Shown: piece by piece, positions 37,452 through 45,417 of the stretch | Layout: the number at the start of each line of letters is the position of its first letter | Numbering within the stretch: position 1 is the stretch's first letter | DNA from: Arcobacter nitrofigilis DSM 7299 | GTDB taxonomy: Bacteria > Campylobacterota > Campylobacteria > Campylobacterales > Arcobacteraceae | Assembly: GCF_000092245.1 (NCBI RefSeq) | Contig: NC_014166.1 | Coordinates: 2,542,001 to 2,606,000 of the forward strand | Direction of reading: 5' to 3' | Length of the DNA: 64,000 bases | Notes under the pieces: generated by a model | Seen by the model: only the letters and a program-made list of their open reading frames with translations | What the model was told of the DNA's origin: nothing | Databases searched by the model: none | Position numbers and translations under genes: made by a program

Positions 37452-37808
37452 TTACTTTCCTTGTGAACTTTTTAAAATACTTGTTAATAATTTTACTATC
37501 TCTTCTATATCTTCTAATAAAGATTTTACATGAGTTTCATTTATATCTAAATGATCTGTTTTTAAAAGTAAATCTATCCAATATTTACTTTCTCTTGCTT
37601 CTTTACTTGCAATACACATTTTTGCAATAAAGTCTGCTTTACTTTGTCCTACTTGCGCTTCATTTATATTGGCTCCTATTGAAGTACCTGCTCTTAAAAG
37701 TTGTTTGGATAAGATATATTCTTTTTTTTCATCACATAAATACTTATAAAGTTTTACAACTCTAATAGCAAAATCAAATGATTTATCTAATATAACATTT
37801 TCTTTCAC
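37452..37808 (-). CDS. Four-helix-bundle protein (23S rRNA IVS / S23 family)
   Basis: A 118-residue helical protein with the family pattern R-V-V-K-L-Y at about 17-22, [18 protein letters not shown] at 39-56, and [13 protein letters not shown] near 89-101. The family, first seen in intervening sequences of 23S rRNA genes, forms pentameric bundles of unknown function and is often found scattered in polysaccharide loci. The start is a GTG. It has AATTC-rich repeat DNA on both sides and seems to have been inserted between ugd and the epimerase. No role in glycan synthesis is established. Confidence 0.88.
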   Translation of the reverse strand: MKENVILDKSFDFAIRVVKLYKYLCDEKKEYILSKQLLRAGTSIGANINEAQVGQSKADFIAKMCIASKEARESKYWIDLLLKTDHLDINETHVKSLLEDIEEIVKLLTSILKSSQGK

Positions 37809-37872
37809 ATCTTTTCCATTTAAAATTCACAATTTAACATTCAACACTATTTAATTCAAGAATCTGAATTAA
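37809..37872 (-). repeat. AATTC/TTGAAT-rich flank upstream of the four-helix-bundle gene
   Basis: On the minus strand the segment contains AATTCAGATTCTTGAATT, then GTGTTGAATGTT, AAATTGTGAATTTT and AAATGG. It includes the last codons and stop of ugd. It is similar in style to the flank on the other side of the four-helix-bundle gene, consistent with a cassette that arrived with its own borders. Confidence 0.5.
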
Positions 37873-39073
37873 ATATATCTCTTGTATAAACTTTGTCTTT
37901 TTCATCAAGTATATCTTCACTTAATCTATTTGCTACAATTACATCAGAAATATTTTTAAATTCTTCTAAACTTTTAATTACTCGTGAATTAAAAAATTCA
38001 TCTTCAGTTATAACTGGTTCATAAACAACTACTTCTATTCCTTTTGCTTTTATTCTTTTCATTATACCTTGAATAGCTGAACTTCTAAAGTTATCACTTC
38101 CTGATTTCATTACAAGTCTATATATTCCTACTATTTTTCCAGGAAGCTTTTCGCTTTGCGAAACCGCATTTGCTAGCTTTGATTTTCTTAACTTTTTAAT
38201 AATAGAATCTGCAATAAAATCTTTTCTTGTACTATTTGATTCAACAATGGCATTGATTAGATTTGAAGGAACATCAGCATAATTTGCTCTAAGTTGTTTT
38301 GTATCTTTTGGTAAACAATATCCACCATAACCAAAGCTTGGATTATTATAATGAGTTCCAATTCTAGGATCTAAGCCTACACCTTCTATTATTTGTCTAC
38401 TATCTAAATTATGAGATTGTGCATAAGAATCTAATTCATTAAAATATGCAACTCTCATTGCTAAGTATGTATTTGCAAAAAGTTTTATGGCTTCTGCTTC
38501 AGTTGAGTCTGTAAAAAGAATATCAATATTCTCTTTTATTGCACCTTGTGCTAAAAGATTTGCAAATATTGTTGCTCTTTCACTTTTCTCACCAACAATT
38601 ATTCTTGAGGGATATAAGTTATCATATAAAGCAAGTCCTTCTCTTAAAAATTCTGGTGAAAATATGATATTATCAGTTTTGAACTTTTCTCTTAGTATTT
38701 TTGTATAACCCACAGGAATAGTTGATTTTATTACCATTGTGGTATTTGGATTTATATTTAATATATCTGCAATAACATACTCAATTGATTTTGTATTAAA
38801 ATAGTTAGTTTCTGGATCATAATCTGTTGGCGTTGCAATAATTACATAATCAGCATCTTTATAGGCTTGTTCTTTATCTAAAGTAGCAGTAAAATTTAAA
38901 TCATCTCTTTTAAGATACTCTTCAATCTCTTTATCTTCTATTGGAGATATCTTTTTCTTTAACATCTCAACTTTTTTAGGAACAATATCTAAGGCAACTA
39001 TTTCATTGTGTTGTGATAATAAAATACCATTTGATAAGCCAACATATCCAGTACCTGCTATTGCTATTTTCAT
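37856..39073 (-). CDS. ugd: UDP-glucose 6-dehydrogenase Ugd
   Basis: A 405-residue UDP-glucose dehydrogenase of the short E. coli type: [11 protein letters not shown] at 4-14, S-T-I-P-V-G-Y near 117, E-F-L-R-E-G-L-A near 142, and the catalytic Cys in [12 protein letters not shown] near 250. It makes UDP-glucuronate. The usual length is about 388; the excess includes an inserted stretch of about 13 residues around 302-315 ([11 protein letters not shown]) coded by a perfect small hairpin. The C-terminal F-N-S-D-S and stop lie in the AATTC-rich flank of the next gene. It overlaps wzz by four bases. Confidence 0.93.
   Translation of the reverse strand: MKIAIAGTGYVGLSNGILLSQHNEIVALDIVPKKVEMLKKKISPIEDKEIEEYLKRDDLNFTATLDKEQAYKDADYVIIATPTDYDPETNYFNTKSIEYVIADILNINPNTTMVIKSTIPVGYTKILREKFKTDNIIFSPEFLREGLALYDNLYPSRIIVGEKSERATIFANLLAQGAIKENIDILFTDSTEAEAIKLFANTYLAMRVAYFNELDSYAQSHNLDSRQIIEGVGLDPRIGTHYNNPSFGYGGYCLPKDTKQLRANYADVPSNLINAIVESNSTRKDFIADSIIKKLRKSKLANAVSQSEKLPGKIVGIYRLVMKSGSDNFRSSAIQGIMKRIKAKGIEVVVYEPVITEDEFFNSRVIKSLEEFKNISDVIVANRLSEDILDEKDKVYTRDIFNSDS
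38149..38163. repeat. Small palindrome inside ugd
   Basis: The sequence TTTCGC, then three bases, then GCGAAA forms a perfect six-base stem with a three-base loop, inside an in-frame insertion of about 40 bases in ugd. It is more G+C rich than its surroundings. It resembles protein-coding palindromic elements known from other small genomes, though no second copy was found in this window. Confidence 0.5.
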
Positions 39074-39834
39074 TTAATTTTTTCCTCTTTTTTTATCCCT
39101 TTTATAAATTCTATAAAAAATATTAAAAATATTGATAAAATAAATCCTGAGACAAAAGCAGCTATTACAATTAATTTTTTCTTAGGTATTATTTGATTGG
39201 TTATATCTTTTCCTATTTGTTTAGTATCTTGAATATTATAAGATGATATACTAAACTCTAGATCTTTTATCTTTGATATTAGTTCAAACTTTAAAGCTAA
39301 ACGTCCATCAAACTTATTTTCATTTTTTTCTAATAACTCATTTTGAGATTTTAGGTTATTAATATTTCCCATTATTAAAGATTTATAATTGTTAATTAAT
39401 ACTTTATGTTCATCAATTAATTTTTTTATAATCTTATCTAAAAGATTTGTTGCATCTGTATTTGATTTTGATTGACTTGTTATTTCTATCAGGTTTGGAG
39501 TTGACTTTACTAAAATTACTGAAGATATAATTTCTTTTTGATTTTTTTCAACATTATCGATATTTATTATTTCTAGTTTTTTTATAAGACTTTTTGGATT
39601 TTCAATATAATTGTTATTGTTATTGTTATTGTTATTACTATTACTATTACTAAAACTACCAACTTCTATTACCCCTTTTACTTCATAGATTGGCGTTTTT
39701 GTATATGCATATATTACTGCTCCTATAGTAACTATTAATGTAAATATAATAATAAACTTTTTATGACTCCAAATAGTTAAAAAAAGTTCTCTTAAATCTA
39801 TTTCATCTTCTTGTAGTTGATTATTTTGTACCAA
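39070..39834 (-). CDS. wzz: Wzz-type chain-length determinant
   Basis: A 254-residue polysaccharide co-polymerase with two membrane helices (about 26-45 and 225-245) and a periplasmic coiled-coil domain between them, the Wzz/PCP-1 layout. The N-terminal [14 protein letters not shown] segment and [11 protein letters not shown] are typical. It normally sets the number of repeat units added by a Wzy polymerase. Odd feature: residues about 62-76 are a run of Ser-Asn and Asn encoded by hexanucleotide repeats, in a loop near the membrane. The start overlaps galE by 14 bases. Confidence 0.85.
   Translation of the reverse strand: MVQNNQLQEDEIDLRELFLTIWSHKKFIIIFTLIVTIGAVIYAYTKTPIYEVKGVIEVGSFSNSNSNNNNNNNNNYIENPKSLIKKLEIINIDNVEKNQKEIISSVILVKSTPNLIEITSQSKSNTDATNLLDKIIKKLIDEHKVLINNYKSLIMGNINNLKSQNELLEKNENKFDGRLALKFELISKIKDLEFSISSYNIQDTKQIGKDITNQIIPKKKLIVIAAFVSGFILSIFLIFFIEFIKGIKKEEKIK
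39610..39651 (-). repeat. Hexanucleotide microsatellite in wzz
   Basis: On the minus strand three AGTAAT units are followed by four AACAAT units, 42 bases in all, coding for Ser-Asn and Asn repeats. Because each unit is six bases, gain or loss keeps the frame and changes only the length of the Asn-rich loop. Confidence 0.9.
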
Positions 39835-40840
39835 TCTCTTCTCCTAATCTATTTTCCCAATCATATGCACTTTTACATATCAAAGGCAAGTCTTCATACT
39901 TTGGTATCCAATTCATTTTTGATTTTATTTTTCTATTATCTGAAACTAAAATTGCAGGATCACCAGCTCTTCGAGAAACAATTTCAGATATAAAGTTTGT
40001 ATTTGTAACTAATTTCATAGTTTTCACAACTTCTTTAACGCTAAAACCTTTTCCGTAACCACAATTAAAAATATTACTAGAATTTTCATTAAGAAAATCT
40101 ATCGCTTTTATATGTGCATCAGCTAAGTCTAAAACATGTACATAATCTCTTAAATTTGAGCCGTCTTTTGTCGGGTAATCATCCCCATAAATCAATATTT
40201 TATCTCTTTTACCTAAAGCAGTTTTGGCAACTAAAGGAATAAGATGTGTTTCAGGTTCATGACATTCTCCAATCGTCAAATCTGCACTTGCTCCTGCCAC
40301 ATTAAAATATCTAAATATTACATATTTAAAATCACTATTGACACTTGCAGTATCTTGTAAAACTTTTTCACTCATAAGTTTACTCATACCGTATGGGTTT
40401 ATTGGATTTGTTGGATAACTTTCATCTACCCCAGTATTTGGAATATTTGTTGGCTCACCATAAACAGCTGCTGTACTTGAAAATATAAATTTACTTACAT
40501 TATTTTCAACTGCACGTTTGATTAAATTTGTAGTATTAACTGTATTGTTCATATAATATTTTAAAGGATTTTCAACTGATTCTGGTACTACTATACTTGC
40601 TGCAAAATGAATGATTGTATTTATTTTCTTTTCTTTTAATGCACTATTTACTTTATCAAATTCTTTCAAATCTAGTTCAATAAATTTAAAATCTCTTATT
40701 GTTTTTAGAGTATCAAGTGTTTTTGCACTACCGGTTGAAAGGTTGTCAAGTATAGTTATATTGTAAGTTGTAGTTTCTAATAATTGTTTTGCGACATGGC
40801 TTCCAATATATCCTGCGCCACCTGTTATTAATATATTCAA
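39821..40840 (-). CDS. galE: UDP-glucose 4-epimerase GalE
   Basis: A 339-residue epimerase with G-G-A-G-Y-I-G-S-H at 7-15, F-S-S-T-A-A-V-Y-G near 124-132 and Y-G-M-S-K near 151-155; G-E-C-H-E-P-E-T-H-L-I-P is diagnostic of GalE rather than other SDRs. It interconverts UDP-glucose and UDP-galactose (and possibly the GlcNAc pair). It is the first gene of the long glycan run, with a TATAAT box about 32 bases before its ATG. Confidence 0.94.
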   Translation of the reverse strand: MNILITGGAGYIGSHVAKQLLETTTYNITILDNLSTGSAKTLDTLKTIRDFKFIELDLKEFDKVNSALKEKKINTIIHFAASIVVPESVENPLKYYMNNTVNTTNLIKRAVENNVSKFIFSSTAAVYGEPTNIPNTGVDESYPTNPINPYGMSKLMSEKVLQDTASVNSDFKYVIFRYFNVAGASADLTIGECHEPETHLIPLVAKTALGKRDKILIYGDDYPTKDGSNLRDYVHVLDLADAHIKAIDFLNENSSNIFNCGYGKGFSVKEVVKTMKLVTNTNFISEIVSRRAGDPAILVSDNRKIKSKMNWIPKYEDLPLICKSAYDWENRLGEEIGTK

Positions 40841-40871
40841 ATTCTATCCAATACTCTTAAATTTCGATGTG

Positions 40872-40877
40872 ATTATA
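40872..40877 (-). promoter_or_regulatory. Candidate -10 box at the head of the glycan operon
   Basis: A TATAAT hexamer on the minus strand, about 32 bases before galE, preceded by T/A-rich DNA without a clear -35. It is the only good promoter candidate seen at the head of the 39.7-kb gene run. Confidence 0.5.
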
Positions 40878-40969
40878 TCAAATAGTATCTTTAATTTGTA
40901 TTTAAATAGTTAATGAAAAGTTACAAAAAATATTTAATTTTGATAATTATTATGTTTAATAAGAAAGTT

Positions 40970-41006
40970 AAGTATATTTTAAAAAATTAAATTTGCAGAT
41001 ATACTT
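40970..41006. other. Inverted repeat between tRNA-Cys and galE
   Basis: AAGTATAT at 40970-40977 and ATATACTT at 40999-41006 form an eight-base inverted repeat with a 21-base AT-rich loop. There is no following T-run, so it is not a convincing terminator for the tRNA transcript; a binding site or chance are equally possible. Confidence 0.3.
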
Positions 41007-41032
41007 TTAAGAATTTATTTTAATTAGTTAGG

Positions 41033-41108
41033 TGGAGGAGGTAGCCGGACTCGAACCGACGCATGGTGGATTTGCAATCCACGGCATTACCAACTTTGCT
41101 ATACCTCC
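41033..41108 (-). tRNA. tRNA-Cys (GCA)
   Basis: The minus strand starts GGAGGTA and ends TACCTCC-T-CCA, giving a seven-base acceptor stem, a discriminator T and an encoded CCA. The anticodon loop within GATTGCAAATC holds GCA, and the T-arm contains GGTTCGAGTCC. Length 76 bases. Confidence 0.96.
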
Positions 41109-41153
41109 AGCAGAAAATCATTTTACACATAAGAAGAAAATGATTAAGGTAAG

Positions 41154-41242
41154 TGGCAGAGAGCAAGGGATTCGAACCCTCGGAGGCGTGAACCTCGCCG
41201 GTTTTCAAAACCGGTCCATTCGACCAACTCTGGCAACTCTCT
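41154..41242 (-). tRNA. tRNA-Ser (UGA)
   Basis: The minus strand begins AGAGAGT and ends GCTCTCT-G-CCA. The anticodon stem CGGTTTTGAAAACCG holds TGA, and a long variable arm (GGCGAGGTTCACGCCTCC) follows, as in class II serine tRNAs. Encoded CCA, 89 bases. Confidence 0.96.
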
Positions 41243-41258
41243 AACATTTATATAATAG

Positions 41259-41345
41259 TGGTGCGAATGGTCGGAATCGAACCGACACTCCGAAACCGGA
41301 ATGGGATTTTAAGTCCCACGCGTCTACCTATTCCGCCACACTCGC
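41259..41345 (-). tRNA. tRNA-Leu (UAA)
   Basis: The minus strand begins GCGAGTG and ends CATTCGC-A-CCA. The anticodon arm GGGACTTAAAATCCC gives TAA, and a variable arm follows as in class II leucine tRNAs. Encoded CCA, 87 bases. It is the first of the three tRNA genes behind the promoter at 41393-41421. Confidence 0.96.
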
Positions 41346-41392
41346 ACTATTTGGTAGATTCAAAGAAGTGTTATTTCTTAAAATGGAGTGGA

Positions 41393-41421
41393 ATTATATT
41401 TAAAAAATTATTCTTTGTCAA
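41393..41421 (-). promoter_or_regulatory. Consensus sigma-70 promoter of the tRNA cluster
   Basis: On the minus strand TTGACA (41416-41421) and TATAAT (41393-41398) are separated by 17 bases, a perfect match to the consensus. It lies 48 bases before tRNA-Leu. A -35 this good is unusual for Campylobacterota and fits strong stable-RNA expression. Confidence 0.88.
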
Positions 41422-41453
41422 TAGTTTTTAATTTTATTTTCCAAATTTTTTGA

Positions 41454-41459
41454 TATAAT
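41454..41459 (+). promoter_or_regulatory. Candidate -10 box for ilvD
   Basis: TATAAT in the context TTTGATATAATC on the plus strand, 30 bases before the ilvD ATG, with T-rich DNA where a -35 would lie. It is back-to-back with the tRNA promoter. Confidence 0.65.
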
Positions 41460-41488
41460 CATTCGATATACAAATACGAAGGATTTAT

Positions 41489-43177
41489 ATGAGAAGTGAT
41501 GAAGTAAAAAAAGGTTATGACAGAGCACCTCATCGATCATTATTTAGAGCTACGGGACTAAAGGATGATGATTTTGGTAAGCCATTTATTGGAGTTGCAA
41601 ACTCTTTCATTGAAATTATTCCAGGACATTTTTTTCTAAACAAAGTTGCAGAAATAATAAAAGAAGAAATAAGAGCAAATGGTTGTGTTCCATTTGAGTT
41701 TAATACAATTGGTGTAGATGATGGTATTGCTATGGGGCACGATGGTATGTTATTTTCACTACCTTCAAGAGAATTAATAGCAAACTCTATTGAAACAGTT
41801 ATGAATGCACATAAACTTGATGCAATGATTGCAATTCCAAACTGTGATAAAATCGTGCCAGGTATGATAATGGGGGCTATTAGAGTTGATGTTCCTACTG
41901 TTTTTGTAAGTGGTGGTCCAATGGCTAAAGGTCATACAAAAGATGGTGTTCCTATTGACTTAGCAACTGCTTTTGAAGCTGTTGGTAAATTTGAAAAAGG
42001 TGATATGACAGAAGAAGAACTTACAGATATCGAATGTAATGCCTGTCCAAGTGGTGGTTCATGTTCTGGTATGTTTACAGCAAACTCTATGAATACACTT
42101 ATGGAAGCTATGGGAATCGCTCTTCCGGGTAATGGAACAATCTTAGCTTTAACTCCTGAGAGAGAAGAGCTTTACAGAAAAGCAGCAAGAAGAGTATGTG
42201 AAATTGCCAAAGATAATGAATCAAGAGAAAAGTTCAAATTATCAAATATCTTAAATGAAAATGCAGTTAGAAATGCCTTTGCTGTTGATATGGCTATGGG
42301 TGGAAGTTCAAATACTGTTTTACACATGTTAGCTATTGCAAAAGAAGCTGGTGTAAATTTTGAACTAAGTGATATTAATGCTATTTCTAAAAGAGTTTCT
42401 CATATAGCTAAAATCTCTCCATCATTATCTACTGTTCATATGGAAGATATAAACAAAGCTGGTGGAGTTAATGCTGTTATGAAAGAGATGACAAAAAGAG
42501 GTGAAGATATCTTATTGGATAACTTAACTATCTCTGGTGAAACTCTTTATGAAAAAATAGCTGATGCTTATATAAAAGATACAAATATTATCCACACTAT
42601 TGACAATCCATACTCAAATGTTGGTGGATTGGCAATTCTTTATGGTAACTTGGCAGAACAAGGTGCTGTTATAAAAACTGCTGGTATTACAGGAGCTAGA
42701 GCCTTGACTGGGAAAGCGGTTTGTTTTGATGGACAACCTGAAGCCATAGCTGGTATTTTAGGTGGAAAAGTAAAAGCTGGTGATGTTGTAGTTATCAGAT
42801 ATGAAGGTCCTAAAGGCGGTCCTGGTATGCAAGAGATGCTTGCTCCTACTTCTTTAATTATGGGAATGGGACTTGGAGATAAAGTTGCACTTATTACTGA
42901 TGGAAGATTCTCAGGAGCTACAAGAGGTGCAAGTATTGGACATGTATCACCTGAAGCTGCAGAAGGTGGAATGATTGGATTACTTAAAGATGGGGATGAA
43001 ATTCATATTGATGTTGACCAATACATTTTAGAAGTACATTTAAGTGAGGAAGAAATAGCTAAAAGAAAAGCTACGTTTACACCACTTAAAAAACCATTAA
43101 AATCAAAATGGCTAGGACAATATAGAGCCCTTGTAACAAATGCAAGTAGTGGTGCAGTTTTAAAAACTGACCTTTAA
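41489..43177 (+). CDS. ilvD: Dihydroxy-acid dehydratase IlvD
   Basis: A 562-residue dehydratase of the IlvD/Edd family. Iron-sulfur ligands are in P-N-C-D-K near residue 122 and [11 protein letters not shown] near 193-203; the [10 protein letters not shown] motif near the C-terminus is also typical. It makes the 2-keto acids for valine, isoleucine and pantothenate. The ATG has GAAGGA upstream at normal spacing. It stands alone in a divergent arrangement with the tRNA cluster and is followed by a hairpin at its stop. Confidence 0.97.
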   Translation: MRSDEVKKGYDRAPHRSLFRATGLKDDDFGKPFIGVANSFIEIIPGHFFLNKVAEIIKEEIRANGCVPFEFNTIGVDDGIAMGHDGMLFSLPSRELIANSIETVMNAHKLDAMIAIPNCDKIVPGMIMGAIRVDVPTVFVSGGPMAKGHTKDGVPIDLATAFEAVGKFEKGDMTEEELTDIECNACPSGGSCSGMFTANSMNTLMEAMGIALPGNGTILALTPEREELYRKAARRVCEIAKDNESREKFKLSNILNENAVRNAFAVDMAMGGSSNTVLHMLAIAKEAGVNFELSDINAISKRVSHIAKISPSLSTVHMEDINKAGGVNAVMKEMTKRGEDILLDNLTISGETLYEKIADAYIKDTNIIHTIDNPYSNVGGLAILYGNLAEQGAVIKTAGITGARALTGKAVCFDGQPEAIAGILGGKVKAGDVVVIRYEGPKGGPGMQEMLAPTSLIMGMGLGDKVALITDGRFSGATRGASIGHVSPEAAEGGMIGLLKDGDEIHIDVDQYILEVHLSEEEIAKRKATFTPLKKPLKSKWLGQYRALVTNASSGAVLKTDL

Positions 43178-43208
43178 TAAATCTTGGGGTAAACCCACGG
43201 TTTATTAA
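43174..43208 (+). terminator. Possible hairpin terminator after ilvD
   Basis: TTAATAAA at 43174-43181 pairs with TTTATTAA at 43201-43208, with an inner TGGG/CCCA stem. The ilvD stop lies at its base. A U-run is missing, so termination is uncertain. Confidence 0.4.
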
Positions 43209-43289
43209 CAAATATTAATCAATCTATTAATTTTTCATTTACGCAAAGCAAATAAAATTTCATTATAAATAAATTTGAAAAGGATTCAC

Positions 43290-44732
43290 ATGAAAATAAA
43301 AAATGTTTTAATTTTTAATCAAAAATTATTAATCATTTCATCCTTACTTGCTGTAAATATGTTTGCAAAGAGTATTGATTTTGATATGGCACCCAAAAAT
43401 CCACAAAGAGTAGCTCCTAGTAATATGAGTCAAATTTTATCATTTAATGATTCCATTAAAAACTCTATGCTTTCAGTGGTAAATATTTCTACAAAAACAC
43501 ATATGAGTAATCAAGATGGAAATGTTCCAATGGAAATGTTCAATGATCCTTTGTTTAGAAGGTTTTTTGGAGATCAATTTGGAAACCAATTTAAACAAAA
43601 CAAAATCCAAAGAGCCCTTGGTTCTGGTGTAATTGTTTCAAAAGATGGTTATATAATTACAAATAATCATGTAGTTGAAAATGCAGATGAAATAACAGTG
43701 ACCCTATCAGGCGATACTACAGAATATACTGCAAAAGTAATAGGTAAAGATGCAGATTCAGATTTAGCAGTTATAAAAATCAATGCTAAAAATCTAACTC
43801 CAATAAAAGTAGCTGATGCAGATGATTTAAAAGTGGGTGATGTAACTTTTGCTATTGGAAATCCATTTGGTATAGGTGAAACTGTAACACAAGGAATTAT
43901 CTCAGCACTAAATAAAAATAGAGTTGGAATAAACAGATATGAAAACTTCATTCAAACTGATGCGTCTATAAACCCAGGAAATTCTGGTGGTGCTTTAGTT
44001 GATAGTAGAGGTGCACTTATAGGAATCAATAGTGCAATTATCACAAGAAGTGGTGGAAACAATGGTATTGGTTTTGCAATTCCTATTAATATGGTAAAAG
44101 AAGTAGCTACAAAACTTGTAGAAGAAGGAAAAGTTACTCGTGGTTATTTAGGTGTTGTTATTAATGACTTAACAAAAGAGTCAGCAAAAGTCTATAATCA
44201 CAAAAGTGGAGCACTAATTTTAGAAGTTGGAAGAGATACTCCAGCAGCTAAATATGGTCTAAAAAGAGGTGATTTAATTTATGCAATCAATAATAAACCT
44301 ATCAAAGATAGAGCTGCCTTGCAAAATACTATTGCAAGTTTTAAACCAAATGCTAAAATTGTAATCCAATTAGAAAGAGATAAAAAAGATATAGTTATAG
44401 ATGCCCAATTAGGTAATAGAGATGGTTTAATTATAAGTGAATCAGTCAATGGAACTATTCTAGGTGGCTTACAGCTAAGTGATTTAGATACAAATATTAT
44501 AGACAGATTTAGACTTCCTAGAAATATAACAGGTGTTTTAGTTACAAATGTGAAACCAAAATCTGATGCTGAAAAAGTTGGTTTTCAAGCTGGTGATGTT
44601 ATTATACAAATTGAAGATATTACAATTAATAGATTTTCAGATGTACAAGAAGCATTAAGAAAATATAATAACAAATATAAAAGAGTTTATGTAAATAGAC
44701 AAGGACAAACTATTTTATTAGTTATTAAATAA
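43290..44732 (+). CDS. htrA: Periplasmic serine protease/chaperone HtrA (DegP)
   Basis: A 480-residue HtrA protease. A signal peptide covers residues 1-27; the catalytic triad is His127 (N-N-H-V-V), Asp158 (D-S-D-L-A) and Ser232 (N-P-G-N-S-G-G-A-L). Two PDZ domains follow at about 260-350 and 375-475, as in DegP, so it is a periplasmic protein-quality factor. The ATG at 43290 is chosen because AAAAGGA precedes it; an in-frame TTG at 43275 overlaps that ribosome site and is rejected. In Campylobacter the same gene is followed by cprR and cprS, as here, and is important for stress tolerance and virulence. Confidence 0.95.
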   Translation: MKIKNVLIFNQKLLIISSLLAVNMFAKSIDFDMAPKNPQRVAPSNMSQILSFNDSIKNSMLSVVNISTKTHMSNQDGNVPMEMFNDPLFRRFFGDQFGNQFKQNKIQRALGSGVIVSKDGYIITNNHVVENADEITVTLSGDTTEYTAKVIGKDADSDLAVIKINAKNLTPIKVADADDLKVGDVTFAIGNPFGIGETVTQGIISALNKNRVGINRYENFIQTDASINPGNSGGALVDSRGALIGINSAIITRSGGNNGIGFAIPINMVKEVATKLVEEGKVTRGYLGVVINDLTKESAKVYNHKSGALILEVGRDTPAAKYGLKRGDLIYAINNKPIKDRAALQNTIASFKPNAKIVIQLERDKKDIVIDAQLGNRDGLIISESVNGTILGGLQLSDLDTNIIDRFRLPRNITGVLVTNVKPKSDAEKVGFQAGDVIIQIEDITINRFSDVQEALRKYNNKYKRVYVNRQGQTILLVIK

Positions 44733-44742
44733 AGGACCTACC

Positions 44743-45417
44743 ATAATAAAAGTATTAATGATAGAAGATGATTTAGAATTAGCTGAAATCATCACAAACT
44801 ATTTAAAACCCTTTGATATAGAAGTTACAAATACAGATAGCCCATATACTGGGCTATCTATGATTAAAACTGATTCAAGTTATAAACTTCTTATATTAGA
44901 CTTGACCCTTCCAGAAATTGATGGATTAGAGCTTATTCCAAAAATTAGAACAACATCAAATATACCAATTATTATATCAAGTGCCAGAGATGATATTCTA
45001 GATAAAGTTATGGGTTTAGAAAGAGGTGCAGATGATTATTTGCCAAAGCCTTATAATCCAAGAGAATTACAAGCTAGAATAAAAGCTATTTTAAAAAGAT
45101 TAGATATAGAACCAGTAAAAAAACCTCAAAACTCTATTTTTGAACTAAACTTAGAAAATATGAAAATATTTTTCAAAGATACCCTTTTAGACCTGACCAT
45201 GGCAGAATTTGATATATTAAAACTACTTATTCAAAGAAAAGGTGGAGTAGTTGCGAGAGAAGATTTTATTTATGATAGCCTGCACATTGAAGATGATAGT
45301 AGTTTAAAAAATATTGATGTAATGATATCAAGAATTAGAAATAAAATAGCATTGATAGATAACTCAACCACTTATATAAAATCTGTAAGAGGAATAGGAT
45401 ACCAATTATCTATATGA
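44743..45417 (+). CDS. cprR: OmpR-family response regulator, CprR-like
   Basis: A two-component response regulator with a receiver domain and a winged-helix DNA-binding domain. The receiver shows E-D-D-L, the phospho-acceptor Asp in L-I-L-D-L-T-L-P, and the lysine of L-P-K-P-Y-N-P. The first ATG (44758) would remove the start of beta-strand 1 and lies 21 bases after AAAGGA. The better-spaced site is ATA at 44743-44745, six bases from AAAGGA, giving I-I-K-V-L-M-I-E-D-D, exactly where the family normally starts. The start is therefore placed at this non-ATG codon; 44758 is the conservative alternative. Position after htrA and before a kinase matches Campylobacter cprR. Confidence 0.85.
   Translation: MIKVLMIEDDLELAEIITNYLKPFDIEVTNTDSPYTGLSMIKTDSSYKLLILDLTLPEIDGLELIPKIRTTSNIPIIISSARDDILDKVMGLERGADDYLPKPYNPRELQARIKAILKRLDIEPVKKPQNSIFELNLENMKIFFKDTLLDLTMAEFDILKLLIQRKGGVVAREDFIYDSLHIEDDSSLKNIDVMISRIRNKIALIDNSTTYIKSVRGIGYQLSI

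Noticed and set aside
39610-39651. On/off phase variation of wzz
   Set aside because: The repeat unit is six bases, so changes in number keep the reading frame; only length variation is possible.
41020-41247. Open reading frames on both strands across the tRNA genes
   Set aside because: They are explained entirely by tRNA-Cys and tRNA-Ser, which have full cloverleaf features and encoded CCA.
43275-43289. TTG as the start of htrA
   Set aside because: It would place the AAAAGGA ribosome site inside the gene; the ATG at 43290 follows that site at normal spacing and leads directly into a signal peptide.
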